DNA of 64,000 nt. Origin: Streptomyces sp. 840.1 (GTDB taxonomy: Bacteria > Actinomycetota > Actinomycetes > Streptomycetales > Streptomycetaceae). Within the stretch, counting starts at the first letter, position 1, and each line of letters starts with the position of its first letter. The notes beneath the pieces are model-generated. The model saw only the letters and a program-made list of their open reading frames with translations, had not been told where the DNA came from and did not search any database. The stretch lies in NCBI RefSeq assembly GCF_003751445.1, contig NZ_RJUU01000001.1, positions 4,881,001-4,945,000 on the forward strand. Direction: 5' to 3'. A program made the position numbers and the translations under genes. Positions 17,196-26,380 of the stretch are shown piece after piece.

Positions 17196-19007
17196 CTATC
17201 CTGCCGCCTCGCCCGCGGCCGTGTCCTCGGGGGGCAGCCCCTCGGCCAGCGCGACGGCCGTCCCCACCAGGCCGATGTGGCTGAAGGCCTGCGGGAAGTT
17301 GCCGAGCTGGCGCATGGCGGCGGTGTCGTACTCCTCGGCGAGCAGCCCCACGTCGTTGCGGAGCGTCAGCAGATGCTCGAAGAGTTCGGTGGCCTCCTCG
17401 GTGCGCCCCGTCATCCGCAGCGCGTCCGCCAGCCAGAACGAGCAGGCCAGGAAGGCGCCCTCGCCGCCCGGCAGGCCGTCGATCGAGGCGCCGTCGGTGC
17501 TGTAGCGGCGCACCAGCCCGTCGCTGCCCAGCTCGGCGCGGACCGCGTCCACCGTGCCGACGAGCCGAGGGTCGTCGGGCGGCAGGAAGCCGGTCCTGGC
17601 GATCAGCAGGGTCGAGGCGTCCAGGTCCCGCGATCCGTAGGACTGGGTGAAGGTGTTGCGCACCGGGTCGTACCCCTTCTCGCAGACCTCCCGGTGCACG
17701 GCGTCCCGCATCGCTCGCCAGCGGTCGGCGTCGCCGGTCAGCGACGGGTCTTCCTCCAGGCTGCGCACGGCCCGGTCGGCCGCCACCCAGGCCATCACCT
17801 TGGAGTGCACGAAGTGGCGGCGCTGGCCGCGGATCTCCCACAGACCCTCGTCCGGCTCGCGCCAGGTGGACTCCAGGAAGCCGAGCAGGCTGAGCTGGAG
17901 GTTCCAGGCGTGCGGCTTGTCGCCCAGTCCCGCGTCCCGGGCCAGCCGGAGCGAGTCGATGACCTCCCCGTACACGTCGAGCTGGCGCTGGCGCACCGCG
18001 GCGTTGCCGATCCGGACCGGGGCGGAGTTCTCGTAGCCGCGCAGCCACGGCAGCTCCGACTCGGGCAGTCTGCGCTCGCCCGCGAGCCCGTACATGATCT
18101 GCAGGTCGGCGGGGTCCCCGGCGACGGCGCGCAGCAGCCAGTCCCGCCAGGCGCCCGCCTCTTCCAGATAGCCGGCCGAGATCAGGGCGCCGAGGGTGAG
18201 CGTGGAGTCCCGCAGCCAGCAGAAGCGGTAGTCCCAGTTCCGTACGCCGCCGATCTCCTCGGGCAGCGAGGTGGTGGGAGCCGCCACGATGCCGCCGGTC
18301 GGGCCGAAGGTGAGCGCCTTCAGGGTGATCAGGGAGCGGATCACGGCCTCCCGGTAGGGCCCCTGGTACTTGCAGCGCGCCGACCAGGTGGCCCAGTCGG
18401 TCAGGGTGTTGTCCAGAGCCTCGAACGGATCGACCAGATCGGGGCGGGGCGAGTGCGAGGGATGCCAGGTCAGCACGAACGCCACCCGCTCCCCGGCGGA
18501 GACGCTGAAGGAGGAGCAGGTGGAGAACTGCTGGCCCCAGGTCTTGACCGGCGGCTCGCTGCGCAGCCAGGCGGAGTCGGGCCCGGCGACCGCCACCCGG
18601 TGGCCCTGCGAGCGGCGCACCCAGGGCACCACCGAGCCGAAGTCGAAGCGCAGCCGGAGCACCGAGGTCATGTCGACGGTGCCGCTGACCCCCTCGACGA
18701 TCCGCATCACATCGGGTGACTCGTCGCGCTGCGGCATGAAGTCGATGACCTTGACCGTGCCGGTGCGGGTCTCCCAGAACGTCTCCAGTACGAGGGAGTC
18801 ACCGGCGTAGGCCCGCCGGGTACAGGTGTCCGCTCCCTGCGGCGCGATGCGCCAGTGGCCGTTGTCCTCGTCACCGAGCAGGGCCGCGAAGCAGGCGCCC
18901 GAGTCGAAGCGGGGCAGGCAGAGCCAGTCGACAGAACCGTTCTTTCCGACCAGGGCGGCTGTCTGGAGATCGCCGATGAGGGCGTAGTCCTCGATGAGTG
19001 GTGTCAC
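17196..19007 (-). CDS. Glycoside hydrolase family 15 (glucoamylase/trehalase-like)
   Basis: 603 residues with no signal peptide, so it is cytoplasmic. The N-terminal beta-sandwich runs to about residue 225. The (alpha/alpha)6 domain follows, with GGVRNWDYRFCWLRDS (about 255-270) and the second catalytic Glu in LLAEEYDTAAMRQLGNFPQAFSH (about 565-587). In mycobacteria, GH15 proteins of this architecture act as trehalases; trehalose or maltodextrin is therefore the likely substrate. Start GTG 19007 lacks a clear ribosome site. It is followed at 4 bp by the SDR gene. Confidence 0.9.
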   Translation of the reverse strand: MTPLIEDYALIGDLQTAALVGKNGSVDWLCLPRFDSGACFAALLGDEDNGHWRIAPQGADTCTRRAYAGDSLVLETFWETRTGTVKVIDFMPQRDESPDVMRIVEGVSGTVDMTSVLRLRFDFGSVVPWVRRSQGHRVAVAGPDSAWLRSEPPVKTWGQQFSTCSSFSVSAGERVAFVLTWHPSHSPRPDLVDPFEALDNTLTDWATWSARCKYQGPYREAVIRSLITLKALTFGPTGGIVAAPTTSLPEEIGGVRNWDYRFCWLRDSTLTLGALISAGYLEEAGAWRDWLLRAVAGDPADLQIMYGLAGERRLPESELPWLRGYENSAPVRIGNAAVRQRQLDVYGEVIDSLRLARDAGLGDKPHAWNLQLSLLGFLESTWREPDEGLWEIRGQRRHFVHSKVMAWVAADRAVRSLEEDPSLTGDADRWRAMRDAVHREVCEKGYDPVRNTFTQSYGSRDLDASTLLIARTGFLPPDDPRLVGTVDAVRAELGSDGLVRRYSTDGASIDGLPGGEGAFLACSFWLADALRMTGRTEEATELFEHLLTLRNDVGLLAEEYDTAAMRQLGNFPQAFSHIGLVGTAVALAEGLPPEDTAAGEAAG

Positions 19008-19121
19008 GTTCTGGCGTGTTCCCGAACATGGCCCCGGCTAAGCAGCCGTTGTGCGACGTGAGGCGGGAGTCACCCCGCCGGACGACGGCCCCGGTACGGG
19101 CCGACACCGGCCGACACCTCG

Positions 19122-19937
19122 TCAGGCCTTCGCGGGCTCGGGCTTCCCGGGCTCCGCCGCGGTGTCCTGCGCTTCGGCCGCCTCGGCGGCGGCCGCCACC
19201 AGGTCGCGCTTCTCGCGGCGGGCCAGCACCACGTAGCCGACCGGCACCCCGCCGGCGAAGAGCCACCACTGGACGGCGTAGGCCATGTGCGGGCCGATGG
19301 AGCTGTCGTCGGGGGCCTCGATCAGCTCCGGCCTGTCGCCGGAGGGCACCGGTCCGGTCTGCTCCAGGTAGCCGCCGAGCACCGGCCGGGAGAGCAGCTT
19401 GGCCTGCTGGGCGCTGTTGATCAGCATCACCTGGCGGTCCGGCAGGTCGGAGAGGTCCTTGATGCCGCTGGCGCCGGTCGTCTCGTCGGCCTTGAGCCGG
19501 CCGGTGACCGTCACCTCGCCCTTGGGGGCGTCCGGTACGTCGGGGAAGGCGTGCTGGTCGTCGGCGGTGGGGATCCAGCCCCGGTTGATCATGACGGTGC
19601 CGCCGCCCTTGAGGTCGAACGGGACCAGCACGTGGAAGCCGATGCTGCCGTCGGTGGACGTCCTGCGCCGTACCACGACCTCGTGCTTCTCGTCGTACGT
19701 CCCGGTGGCCTTCACCGCACGCCAGTAGTCGGAGCGCGGAACGACGTGGCCGGGGGAGGTGAGCGCGGCGACCGGGACCGGCTTCGCCTTGAGGTTGTGC
19801 GAGATCAGGGCGTTCTGCGCGACCTTGTGCTCATGCCGGTGCAGCTGCCAGAAGCCCAGCTCGATCATCGTGGGGATCATGACGAGGGCGAGGAGGGCGA
19901 GGATCAGCCACTGCCGGGTCAACAGGAAGCGGTACAC
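19122..19937 (-). CDS. SURF1-family cytochrome oxidase assembly protein
   Basis: 271 residues from GTG 19937. An N-terminal helix (RQWLILALLALVMIPTMIELGFWQLHRHEHK, about 7-35) and a C-terminal helix (about 224-243) bracket a periplasm-side SURF1 domain. The domain has VNRGWIP-type (here MINRGWIPT), GYLEQTG and HMAYAVQWWLFA, the usual SURF1 blocks. It helps insert haem a into cytochrome aa3 oxidase. The GTG is 6 nt after TACCGT, a leaderless pattern. ATG 19970 would add 11 residues. The C-terminal tail is Ala/Glu-rich. Confidence 0.9.
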   Translation of the reverse strand: MYRFLLTRQWLILALLALVMIPTMIELGFWQLHRHEHKVAQNALISHNLKAKPVPVAALTSPGHVVPRSDYWRAVKATGTYDEKHEVVVRRRTSTDGSIGFHVLVPFDLKGGGTVMINRGWIPTADDQHAFPDVPDAPKGEVTVTGRLKADETTGASGIKDLSDLPDRQVMLINSAQQAKLLSRPVLGGYLEQTGPVPSGDRPELIEAPDDSSIGPHMAYAVQWWLFAGGVPVGYVVLARREKRDLVAAAAEAAEAQDTAAEPGKPEPAKA

Positions 19938-20008
19938 CCCATGACGGTACAACCGTGGCATGGGGTGCATCGCGCAGGGGGTGGGGGAAGGGGTGCGGCG
20001 CCCGGTGC

Positions 20009-20242
20009 TCAGACTTTGTCGATGATGCCCACCTTCCCCTCCGCGCGGGCGCAGTGGCCGCCGCAGAACCAGTGCCCGTCGACCTCGACCCCCTGGCCGA
20101 TGACCTGGACCCGGCAGTGCTCACAGATCGGCGCCATCCGGTGGATGGCGCAGGAGAAGCAGTCGAAGACGTGCACCGCGCCCTGCGCGTGCACCTCGAA
20201 GGACATCCCGTAGTCGTTTCCGCATACCTCGCAACGTGCCAT
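20009..20242 (-). CDS. Zinc-ribbon microprotein
   Basis: 77 residues with ten metal-type ligands in pairs: CEVCGNDY near the start, FDCFSCAIHRMAP in the middle, ICEHCRV and the closing FCGGHCARAEG. The spacing suggests two zinc knuckles with Cys2-Cys2 and Cys2-His-Cys sets. It is conserved in actinobacteria as far as I recall, without a defined function; some homologues are called prokaryotic metallothionein. ATG 20242 has no strong ribosome site. It lies between the SURF1 and exonuclease genes on the same strand. Confidence 0.8.
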   Translation of the reverse strand: MARCEVCGNDYGMSFEVHAQGAVHVFDCFSCAIHRMAPICEHCRVQVIGQGVEVDGHWFCGGHCARAEGKVGIIDKV

Positions 20243-20306
20243 GCGCCACAGGGTGGGACGCGAGAGCGCCGGCGGGCGAGCGGTGGGCGGGCGAGTCGCC
20301 CCCGGT

Positions 20307-21308
20307 TCACTCCGATGACGGCGCGGCCGGGGAGCCCTTCGGCGCGGCGGCCACGTCCCGCAGGAGATGGGTGAACGCGCTCTCCTCCAGGATCGGGGTG
20401 CCGAACGACTTGGCCTTCACCGTCTTCGACGTCGCCGCGTCCGGATCGTTGGTGACGAGCAGGCTGGTCAGCCGGGAGACGCTGGTCGCCACATGCAGCC
20501 CGGCCTCCACCGCCCGGTCCTCCAGCAGCTCGCGGTCGATCGAGGTGTCCCCGGAGAACGCCACCCGCATGCCCTGCATGAGGGGTTTGTCCTTCTCGTA
20601 CCGTCCCGGGTTGGGGTACGGGCAGGCCGGGCGCCTGCGCGCGGGACGCCAGCTCGCCTGGCCGCCGCCGTACGGGGCCTGGCGGCCGATCCGGGGAGTG
20701 ACGGGGGAGTCCGACCACTCGGTCAGCGGCCGGCACTCCAGCAGCGGCAGCCGGAGCCCGCCGCCGGCCGCCGCGTGCAGGCTCGGGCGGAAGGCCTCGG
20801 CCAGCACCCGGGCGTCGTCGAGCGCGTGGTGCGCGTGCTGCTGCACGACGCCGAAGTGCGCGGCCAGCGACTCCAGCTTGTGGTTGGGCAGCGGCAGCCG
20901 CAGCTCCTTGGAGAGCGCGATGGTGCACAGCCGCTGCTGGACCGGGGCGATCACCGAGGCGCGCGCGTACTCCCGGGCCAGCATCGACCAGTCGAAGGCG
21001 GCGTTGTGCGCGACCAGGACACGTCCGGCGAGCCGTTCGGAGAGCTGGGCGGCGATCTCGGGGAAGAGCGGGGCGCCTTCGAGCACGTCACTGGTCAGCC
21101 CGTGGATCCATACGGGGCCGGGGTCGCGCTGCGGGTTGACCAGGGTGTACCAGTGGTCCTCGACGTTGCCCTGCGCGTCCAGGCGGTAGACGGCGGCGGA
21201 GATTATCCGGTCGTCCCGTGCGAGGCCGGTGGTCTCCACGTCGACGACCGCGTACCCCTGCGGGTAGGCGGTCGGCCACGGTGCTGCGGTCTGGCGGTCG
21301 TCGAGCAT
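20307..21308 (-). CDS. DEDDh exonuclease with C-terminal BRCT domain
   Basis: 333 residues. The exonuclease part (about 15-190) has all three motifs: ExoI DVETTG, ExoII LVAHNAAFDWSML and ExoIII HHALDDARVLAE with the catalytic His. A Pro/Arg-rich hinge (about 205-245) leads to a BRCT domain (QGMRVAFSGDTSIDRELLEDRAVEAG to the end). It resembles DNA polymerase III epsilon-like repair nucleases; BRCT implies recruitment to DNA or phosphoproteins. ATG 21308 lies 8 nt after TATTCT with no ribosome site, suggesting a leaderless mRNA. Confidence 0.88.
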   Translation of the reverse strand: MLDDRQTAAPWPTAYPQGYAVVDVETTGLARDDRIISAAVYRLDAQGNVEDHWYTLVNPQRDPGPVWIHGLTSDVLEGAPLFPEIAAQLSERLAGRVLVAHNAAFDWSMLAREYARASVIAPVQQRLCTIALSKELRLPLPNHKLESLAAHFGVVQQHAHHALDDARVLAEAFRPSLHAAAGGGLRLPLLECRPLTEWSDSPVTPRIGRQAPYGGGQASWRPARRRPACPYPNPGRYEKDKPLMQGMRVAFSGDTSIDRELLEDRAVEAGLHVATSVSRLTSLLVTNDPDAATSKTVKAKSFGTPILEESAFTHLLRDVAAAPKGSPAAPSSE

Positions 21309-21354
21309 GGTCACAGAGAATACGGGCCACGACCGACAGTCCCCTATTCGGCCG

Positions 21355-21999
21355 TCACCCCCGGTCCCCGTCCGACGCGTCGCAACCCGCCAGGAGCCCG
21401 TCCACCAGCGCCCGCACGGAGCCGGCGAACAGCCGGTCCGGGTCGGCCGGCCGGGCCAGTGCACGGGCCAGTGCCGGATCGCCCCCGGCCGTCGACCCGC
21501 TCCACAGATCGCCCTCGCCGGGCGACTGGACGGGGGACCGCTCCCGGTTGCGCTCCACCAGCAGGAAGCCGACGGTGTGGATCTGCACCGCCCGCACCGC
21601 GGCCGCCGCCCGCGCGCCGCGCAGCCCGGCGGCGTGCACCTCGTGGACGAGCGCCTGCTGCGCCGGCAGGAACATCCGTTCCGTCAGCCCCCTTTCGTGG
21701 ACCATCGCGATCAGATGCGGCCGGGCGCGCAGTTCGCGGCGCAGCCCGCGGGCCACCGAGACGATCCGGGCGGCCGGGCCCCGTCCGCTGGGGCGCAGGG
21801 TGCCCATCTCCTGCACGGTGCGCTCGACGAGGGCGTCCAGCAGCGACTCGCGGTTGCCGACGTGCCAGTAGATCGAGGTGACGGCGGTGCCCAGTTCGGC
21901 GGCCAGCTTGCGCATGGTGAGGGTCTGCGGACCGTGCTGCCGCACCAGTGCGGCGGCGGCCACCAGGACCTCGTCGCGGGTCAGCGCCGATCGCGCCAC
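21355..21999 (-). CDS. TetR-family transcriptional regulator
   Basis: 214 residues. The N-terminal HTH (residues about 7-53) is TRDEVLVAAAALVRQHGPQT, then LTMRKLAAELGTAVTSIYWHVGNRESLLDALVE, a clear TetR motif. The remainder is a helical ligand domain. GGAGGAG precedes GTG 21999. It is divergent from the acetoacetate-decarboxylase-like operon across 124 bp that contain a palindrome, so it most likely represses that operon and itself. It ends 46 bp before the exonuclease ATG. Confidence 0.92.
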   Translation of the reverse strand: MARSALTRDEVLVAAAALVRQHGPQTLTMRKLAAELGTAVTSIYWHVGNRESLLDALVERTVQEMGTLRPSGRGPAARIVSVARGLRRELRARPHLIAMVHERGLTERMFLPAQQALVHEVHAAGLRGARAAAAVRAVQIHTVGFLLVERNRERSPVQSPGEGDLWSGSTAGGDPALARALARPADPDRLFAGSVRALVDGLLAGCDASDGDRG

Positions 22000-22059
22000 A
22001 GCTCCTCCAGTTCCAGAACTCCGTTACACGCACGGCTATTTACCCTTCATCGTCTCCGG

Positions 22060-22074
22060 TGTAACTGTGTTACA
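22060..22074. promoter_or_regulatory. TetR operator candidate
   Basis: TGTAAC-TGT-GTTACA is a perfect 15-bp dyad between the divergent TetR and decarboxylase genes. A further half-site GTTACA is at 22023-22028. Position and symmetry suit autoregulation by the TetR protein. Confidence 0.65.
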
Positions 22075-22123
22075 GGGCCCGGCGGAGAGCCGGGCCGCGG
22101 ACGAGAGAGAAGGGTGGCACCGC

Positions 22124-22924
22124 ATGGCACGGGTACGGTACGGCGCGCGCACCGAGGCCGAGATCGCGGCATCCCGCGAGGCCCGCTCCAGGCTCCCCGA
22201 CATCTGGTCCACCGGCGTGAGCGCCGTCTGGGAGAGCGACCCCGACGCGGTGGCGGCCGTCCTCCCGCCGCCCCTGAAACCGGCCGGGCGCCCGCTCGTC
22301 CGGGCGAGCATCAGCAAGGTCGACCTGCCCGGCTATCCGCTCGGCGCGGGCTCCGTCGCCGTCGCCGCCGTCCACGACGGGCACGAGGGCTGGTACCCGC
22401 TGGTCATGCCGATGACCCACGAACGGGCGCTGACCGGCGGCCGCGAGGTGTTCGGCGAACCGAAGAAGCTCGGTGAGGTGCGCGTCGAGCGCGAGGGCCT
22501 CGTCGTCCGGGCCGCCCTCGTCCGCCACGGCATCGCGTTCGTCGAGATCCGGGGTGCGGTCGACGGACCGCTGCCGCTGCCCGAACCGGCCACGAAGCTC
22601 GACTTCTACTTCAAGTTCCTGCCCGCCGTGGACGGCGACGGCTTCGACTCCGGCCCCGTGCTGATCCACTGCACCCGCCACGAGAAGGTCCGCAAGCTGG
22701 AGCGGATCACCGGCGACGTGGTGCTGCGCGAGTCGATGTACGACCCGGTCGCGGACCTGCCCGTGCGCAGGCTGGTCGAGGTCACCATCGGGGAGAAGAC
22801 CAGCGACCAGCAGGGCCGGGCCGTGGAGCGGGTCAGTGCCGACGCGCTGCTGCCGTACGTCCACCAGCGCTACGACGATCCGCAGCAGATCCACGACGGA
22901 CCGCCCGAGGGGAGCGTCCGATGA
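22124..22924 (+). CDS. Acetoacetate decarboxylase family protein
   Basis: 266 residues. GREVFGEPKKLGEV (about 105-118) holds the double lysine in which the first Lys forms the Schiff base in acetoacetate decarboxylase, with the Glu-Pro before it. Other conserved parts are PHERA-type THERALTGG and a C-terminal ADC sheet. AGAAGGG lies 8 nt ahead of ATG 22124. It heads a four-gene operon, overlapping the SDR by ATGA. ADC-like proteins in such clusters may act on larger beta-keto acids or as aldolase-dehydratases, so the name gives the fold, not the substrate. Confidence 0.85.
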   Translation: MARVRYGARTEAEIAASREARSRLPDIWSTGVSAVWESDPDAVAAVLPPPLKPAGRPLVRASISKVDLPGYPLGAGSVAVAAVHDGHEGWYPLVMPMTHERALTGGREVFGEPKKLGEVRVEREGLVVRAALVRHGIAFVEIRGAVDGPLPLPEPATKLDFYFKFLPAVDGDGFDSGPVLIHCTRHEKVRKLERITGDVVLRESMYDPVADLPVRRLVEVTIGEKTSDQQGRAVERVSADALLPYVHQRYDDPQQIHDGPPEGSVR

Positions 22925-23805
22925 GGCTGGAGGAGGGCCAGACCGCCGTCGTCACCGGGGCCGCCAGTGGAATCGGCCTCGCCATGGCCCGCCGGTTCGC
23001 GGCCGAGGGGCTGAACGTCGTCCTTGCCGACGTGGAGGAGGGCGCGCTCGCCAAGGCCGCCGGTGAACTGCGCGAGGACGGGGCGCGGGTGCTGGCCCGG
23101 CCCGTCGACGTCAGCGAACGCGACTCCGTGCAGGCGCTCGCCGAGGCCGCGTACGACACCTTCGGCGCCGTGCACGTGCTGTGCAACAACGCCGGGGTCG
23201 GATCGGGCGCCGAGGGCCGGATGTGGGAGCACGAGCCGAACGACTGGAAGTGGGCCTTCGCGGTCAACGTCTGGGGCGTCTTCCACGGCATCCAGGCCTT
23301 CGTGCCGCGCATGCTCGCGGGCGGCGCCCCCGGCCGTGTCGTCAACACCTCCTCCGGCGACGGCGGGATCGCCCCGCTGCCCACCGCCTCCGTGTACGCC
23401 GTCACCAAGTCCGCCGTCGTCACCATGACCGAATCGCTGTACGCGCACCTGCGGGCGGAGGGCGCGGCCGTCGGCGCATCCGTCCTCTTCCCCGGCCCGC
23501 ACATGCTCCGCACCGGACTGTGGGAGTCGCACCGCAACCGCCCCGAGCGGTACGCCAAGGAACGCCCGCGCCGCACCCCCTACCGCAGCCTCGACCAGTG
23601 GGAGGGCGCGATGAGGGCGGCGGGCCACGAGGTGGAGTTCACCCCCGTGGAGGACGTCGCCGCGACCGTCGTGGACGGCATCCGCGCCGACCGCTTCTGG
23701 ATGCTCCCCGACAGTGAACGCAGCGACAGCCAGATCCGGGCCAGGTCGCAGTCGATGCTCGACCGGGCCGATCCGTCCTACCTGGAGAACTTCATACTCG
23801 ACTGA
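22921..23805 (+). CDS. SDR-family oxidoreductase
   Basis: 294 residues, classical SDR: VTGAASGIGLAMA cofactor loop, CNNAGVGSG, catalytic NTSSGDGG Ser, and YAVTK (Tyr-x3-Lys). The C-terminal 80 residues are an extension (ESHRNRPERYAKERPRRTPY and following) that probably covers the substrate pocket. The ATG overlaps the decarboxylase stop (ATGA), and the stop is 10 bp before the first amidohydrolase. It is probably an alcohol/ketone dehydrogenase in the same pathway. Confidence 0.88.
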   Translation: MRLEEGQTAVVTGAASGIGLAMARRFAAEGLNVVLADVEEGALAKAAGELREDGARVLARPVDVSERDSVQALAEAAYDTFGAVHVLCNNAGVGSGAEGRMWEHEPNDWKWAFAVNVWGVFHGIQAFVPRMLAGGAPGRVVNTSSGDGGIAPLPTASVYAVTKSAVVTMTESLYAHLRAEGAAVGASVLFPGPHMLRTGLWESHRNRPERYAKERPRRTPYRSLDQWEGAMRAAGHEVEFTPVEDVAATVVDGIRADRFWMLPDSERSDSQIRARSQSMLDRADPSYLENFILD

Positions 23806-23815
23806 GGAGTGAGCG

Positions 23816-25099
23816 ATGACGACCGATGACGACCCGTACCTGATCATCTCCTCCGACTGCCATGCCGGACTGCCCACCGAGGAGTACCGCCCCTACCTCG
23901 ACAGCCGGTTCCACCGCGAGTTCGACGAGTTCCTCGCCGGCCGCGACCGCCGCCGCGAGGAGATGACCCGCCTCGGGGTCCGCAACGAGGCCTTCGCCGA
24001 CAAGTGGTTCCAGGACAACGAGGAAGGCCTCAGGGGCGGCTGGGACGCCACCCAGCGGCTCAAGGAACTGGACGGCGACGGGGTGGCTGCCGAAGTCGTC
24101 TTCCCGGACGCGGACGCCGTGGACAGCCGCACCGCGGCGCCCTTCGGCGTCGGCCTCGGCCTCTCCGGCGACCAGGACCCCGAGCTGGGGATGGCCGGGG
24201 CGCAGGCCCACAACCGCTGGCTCGCGGAGTTCGTCTCCCAGCACCCCGAACGCCACTGCGGGGTCGCTCTGCTGCCCGTGACCGGCGACACCGGCCGGGT
24301 CGTCGCGGAGATCCACCGGGCCAGGGAATCCGGCCTCGGCGCCCTGATGATCCCCTCCATGTGGGTCGACAAGGCCCCCTACCACGACCGGCGTTACGAC
24401 CCCGTCTGGGCGGCCGCCGCCGAGACCGGGATGCCGATCGTCACCCACTCGGGCGCCGCACCGCGCCACGAGTACGGCGACCACCTCGGCATCTACGTCT
24501 CCGAGGTCACCTGGTGGCCGTCGCGCCCGCTCTGGTTCCTCCTGTGGTCCGGCGCCTTCGAACGCCACCCCGGGCTGAAGTTCGGCGTCGCCGAGTCCGG
24601 CTGCTGGTGGCTGCCCAACCTGCTCTGGTTCATGGACCGGCTCTACCTCGGCGCCCACGGCGGCAAGAAGCTCTCCCCGTTCGCCGAACTGAAGCGGCCC
24701 CCGCACGAGTACCTCGACCGCCAGGTGTTCATCTGCGCCACCAACACCAAACGCCGCGAGCTCGCCCAGCGGTACGAGATCGGCGTCGACAACATCCTCT
24801 GGGGCAGCGACTTCCCGCACCCCGAGGGCACCTGGCCGAACACCGCGAACTGGCTGCGCAACACCTTCCACGACATCCCCGTCGACGAGACCCGCCGGAT
24901 GCTCGGCCTGGCCGCCGCCGAGGTCTTCGGCTTCGACACGGACAAGCTCGCGCCCGTCGCCGCCCGCATCGGCCCCACCCCCGCCGACCTAGGCCAGAGC
25001 GCCGACCAGAGCGCGGTCCGGGCCTCCTGGGCCCGCTCGCGCGAGGTCGGCAGGCACTGGCTGACCGACCACGACTTCCCGGTCCTGGGGGCGTCATGA
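23816..25099 (+). CDS. Amidohydrolase family 2 protein (first of two paralogues)
   Basis: 427 residues, TIM-barrel amidohydrolase (ACMSD/hydrolase group). The N-terminal metal motif is IISSDCHAG, Asp-x-His rather than the common His-x-His. Further ligands are probably His in VTHSGAAPRHEYGDH and Asp in ILWGSDFPHPEGTWP. GAGTGAG precedes ATG 23816. It overlaps the paralogue downstream (ATGA). Members of this family decarboxylate or hydrolyse small carboxylates and cyclic amides; neighbours suggest decarboxylation or ring opening in a catabolic route. Confidence 0.85.
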   Translation: MTTDDDPYLIISSDCHAGLPTEEYRPYLDSRFHREFDEFLAGRDRRREEMTRLGVRNEAFADKWFQDNEEGLRGGWDATQRLKELDGDGVAAEVVFPDADAVDSRTAAPFGVGLGLSGDQDPELGMAGAQAHNRWLAEFVSQHPERHCGVALLPVTGDTGRVVAEIHRARESGLGALMIPSMWVDKAPYHDRRYDPVWAAAAETGMPIVTHSGAAPRHEYGDHLGIYVSEVTWWPSRPLWFLLWSGAFERHPGLKFGVAESGCWWLPNLLWFMDRLYLGAHGGKKLSPFAELKRPPHEYLDRQVFICATNTKRRELAQRYEIGVDNILWGSDFPHPEGTWPNTANWLRNTFHDIPVDETRRMLGLAAAEVFGFDTDKLAPVAARIGPTPADLGQSADQSAVRASWARSREVGRHWLTDHDFPVLGAS

Positions 25100-26355
25100 C
25101 CGATCCCCGCCCCGCACACCCCGTGCGGGACACGGACCGCTACACCGTCATCTCCGCCGACTGCCACGCCGGCGCCGACCTCCTCGACTACCGGCCGTAC
25201 CTGGAGTCGGCCCACCACGACGACTTCGACGCCTGGGCGGCCACCTACGTCAACCCGTACGAGGACCTGGTGGCCGACACCGCCGACCGCAACTGGAACT
25301 CGGCGCGCCGCCTCGCGGACCTGGAGGCGGACGGCATCGTCGCCGAGGTCGTCTTCCCCAACACCATCCCGCCCTTCTTCCCCTCCGCATCCCTGATGGC
25401 GCCCGCACCCTCCCGGGCGGAGTACGAACAGCGCTGGGCCGGTCTGCGCGCCCACAACCGCTGGCTCGCCGACTTCTGCGCCGCCGCGCCGGGGCGTCGC
25501 GCGGGCGTCGCGCAGATCCTCCTCAACGACCCGGCCGAGGCGGCCCGCGAGGTCCGCCGCACCAAGGAGGCCGGACTCACCGGCGGCATCCTGCTGCCCG
25601 GCGCCCCGCCCGGCTCCGGCGTCCCGGAGCTGCACTCCCCGGCGTACGACCCGCTCTGGGCGGTCTGCGCGGAGCTCGACGTACCGGTCAACCACCACGG
25701 CGGCTCCGCGTCCCCGCCGCTGGGCGACGAACCGGCGGCCCGCGCCGTCTTCATGGTGGAGACCACCTGGTTCTCGCACCGCGCCCTGTGGCACCTGATC
25801 TTCGGCGGCGCGTTCCGCCGCCACCCCGGGCTGCGGCTCGTCCTCACCGAACAGGGCTCGGGCTGGATCCCGGGCATCATGGAGATGCTCGACTACTACC
25901 ACGGCCGGCTCGTCGCGTCGGCCTCCCGGGCGGCCACCGCGGAGTCCAAGTTCGGTGCGGGACTGGCCGGTTCGATGGGCGCGAGCCCCAGCGAGGTCTG
26001 GCGCGACAACTGCTACGTGGGCGCGAGCTTCATGCGCCCGCACGAGGTGCCGCTGCGCGACCGGATCGGCCTCGACAAGATCATGTGGGGCAGCGACTAC
26101 CCGCACGACGAGGGCACCGCCCCCTACTCGCGGGAGGGCCTGCGGATCGCGTACGCCGGGCTGCCGCCCGCCGAGGTCGCGGCGATGACGGGCGGCAACG
26201 CGGCCCGCGTCTACGGCTTCGACCTGGCCGCCCTGGACCGGATCGCCGCCACCGTCGGCCCGACGGTCCAGGAGATCGCCGAACCCCTGAAGGAGGTCCC
26301 CGAGGGCGCGACCAGCCCCGCGTTCGCGCCGGGCGGGTCGGTACGCGTCTGGTGA
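25096..26355 (+). CDS. Amidohydrolase family 2 protein (second paralogue)
   Basis: 419 residues and the same fold as its upstream neighbour, with shared blocks VISADCHAGADLLDYRPYL at the start, AHNRWLADFC, WFSHRALWHLIFGGAFRRHP and WGSDYPHDEGTAPYS. It is diverged across most of the length, so the duplication is old and the two probably act on successive or different intermediates or as a heteromer. It starts inside the stop of the first paralogue (ATGA). It is the last gene of the TetR-linked operon. Confidence 0.85.
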   Translation: MTDPRPAHPVRDTDRYTVISADCHAGADLLDYRPYLESAHHDDFDAWAATYVNPYEDLVADTADRNWNSARRLADLEADGIVAEVVFPNTIPPFFPSASLMAPAPSRAEYEQRWAGLRAHNRWLADFCAAAPGRRAGVAQILLNDPAEAAREVRRTKEAGLTGGILLPGAPPGSGVPELHSPAYDPLWAVCAELDVPVNHHGGSASPPLGDEPAARAVFMVETTWFSHRALWHLIFGGAFRRHPGLRLVLTEQGSGWIPGIMEMLDYYHGRLVASASRAATAESKFGAGLAGSMGASPSEVWRDNCYVGASFMRPHEVPLRDRIGLDKIMWGSDYPHDEGTAPYSREGLRIAYAGLPPAEVAAMTGGNAARVYGFDLAALDRIAATVGPTVQEIAEPLKEVPEGATSPAFAPGGSVRVW

Positions 26356-26380
26356 CGCCGCGAGGTGAGACCATCCCCGG

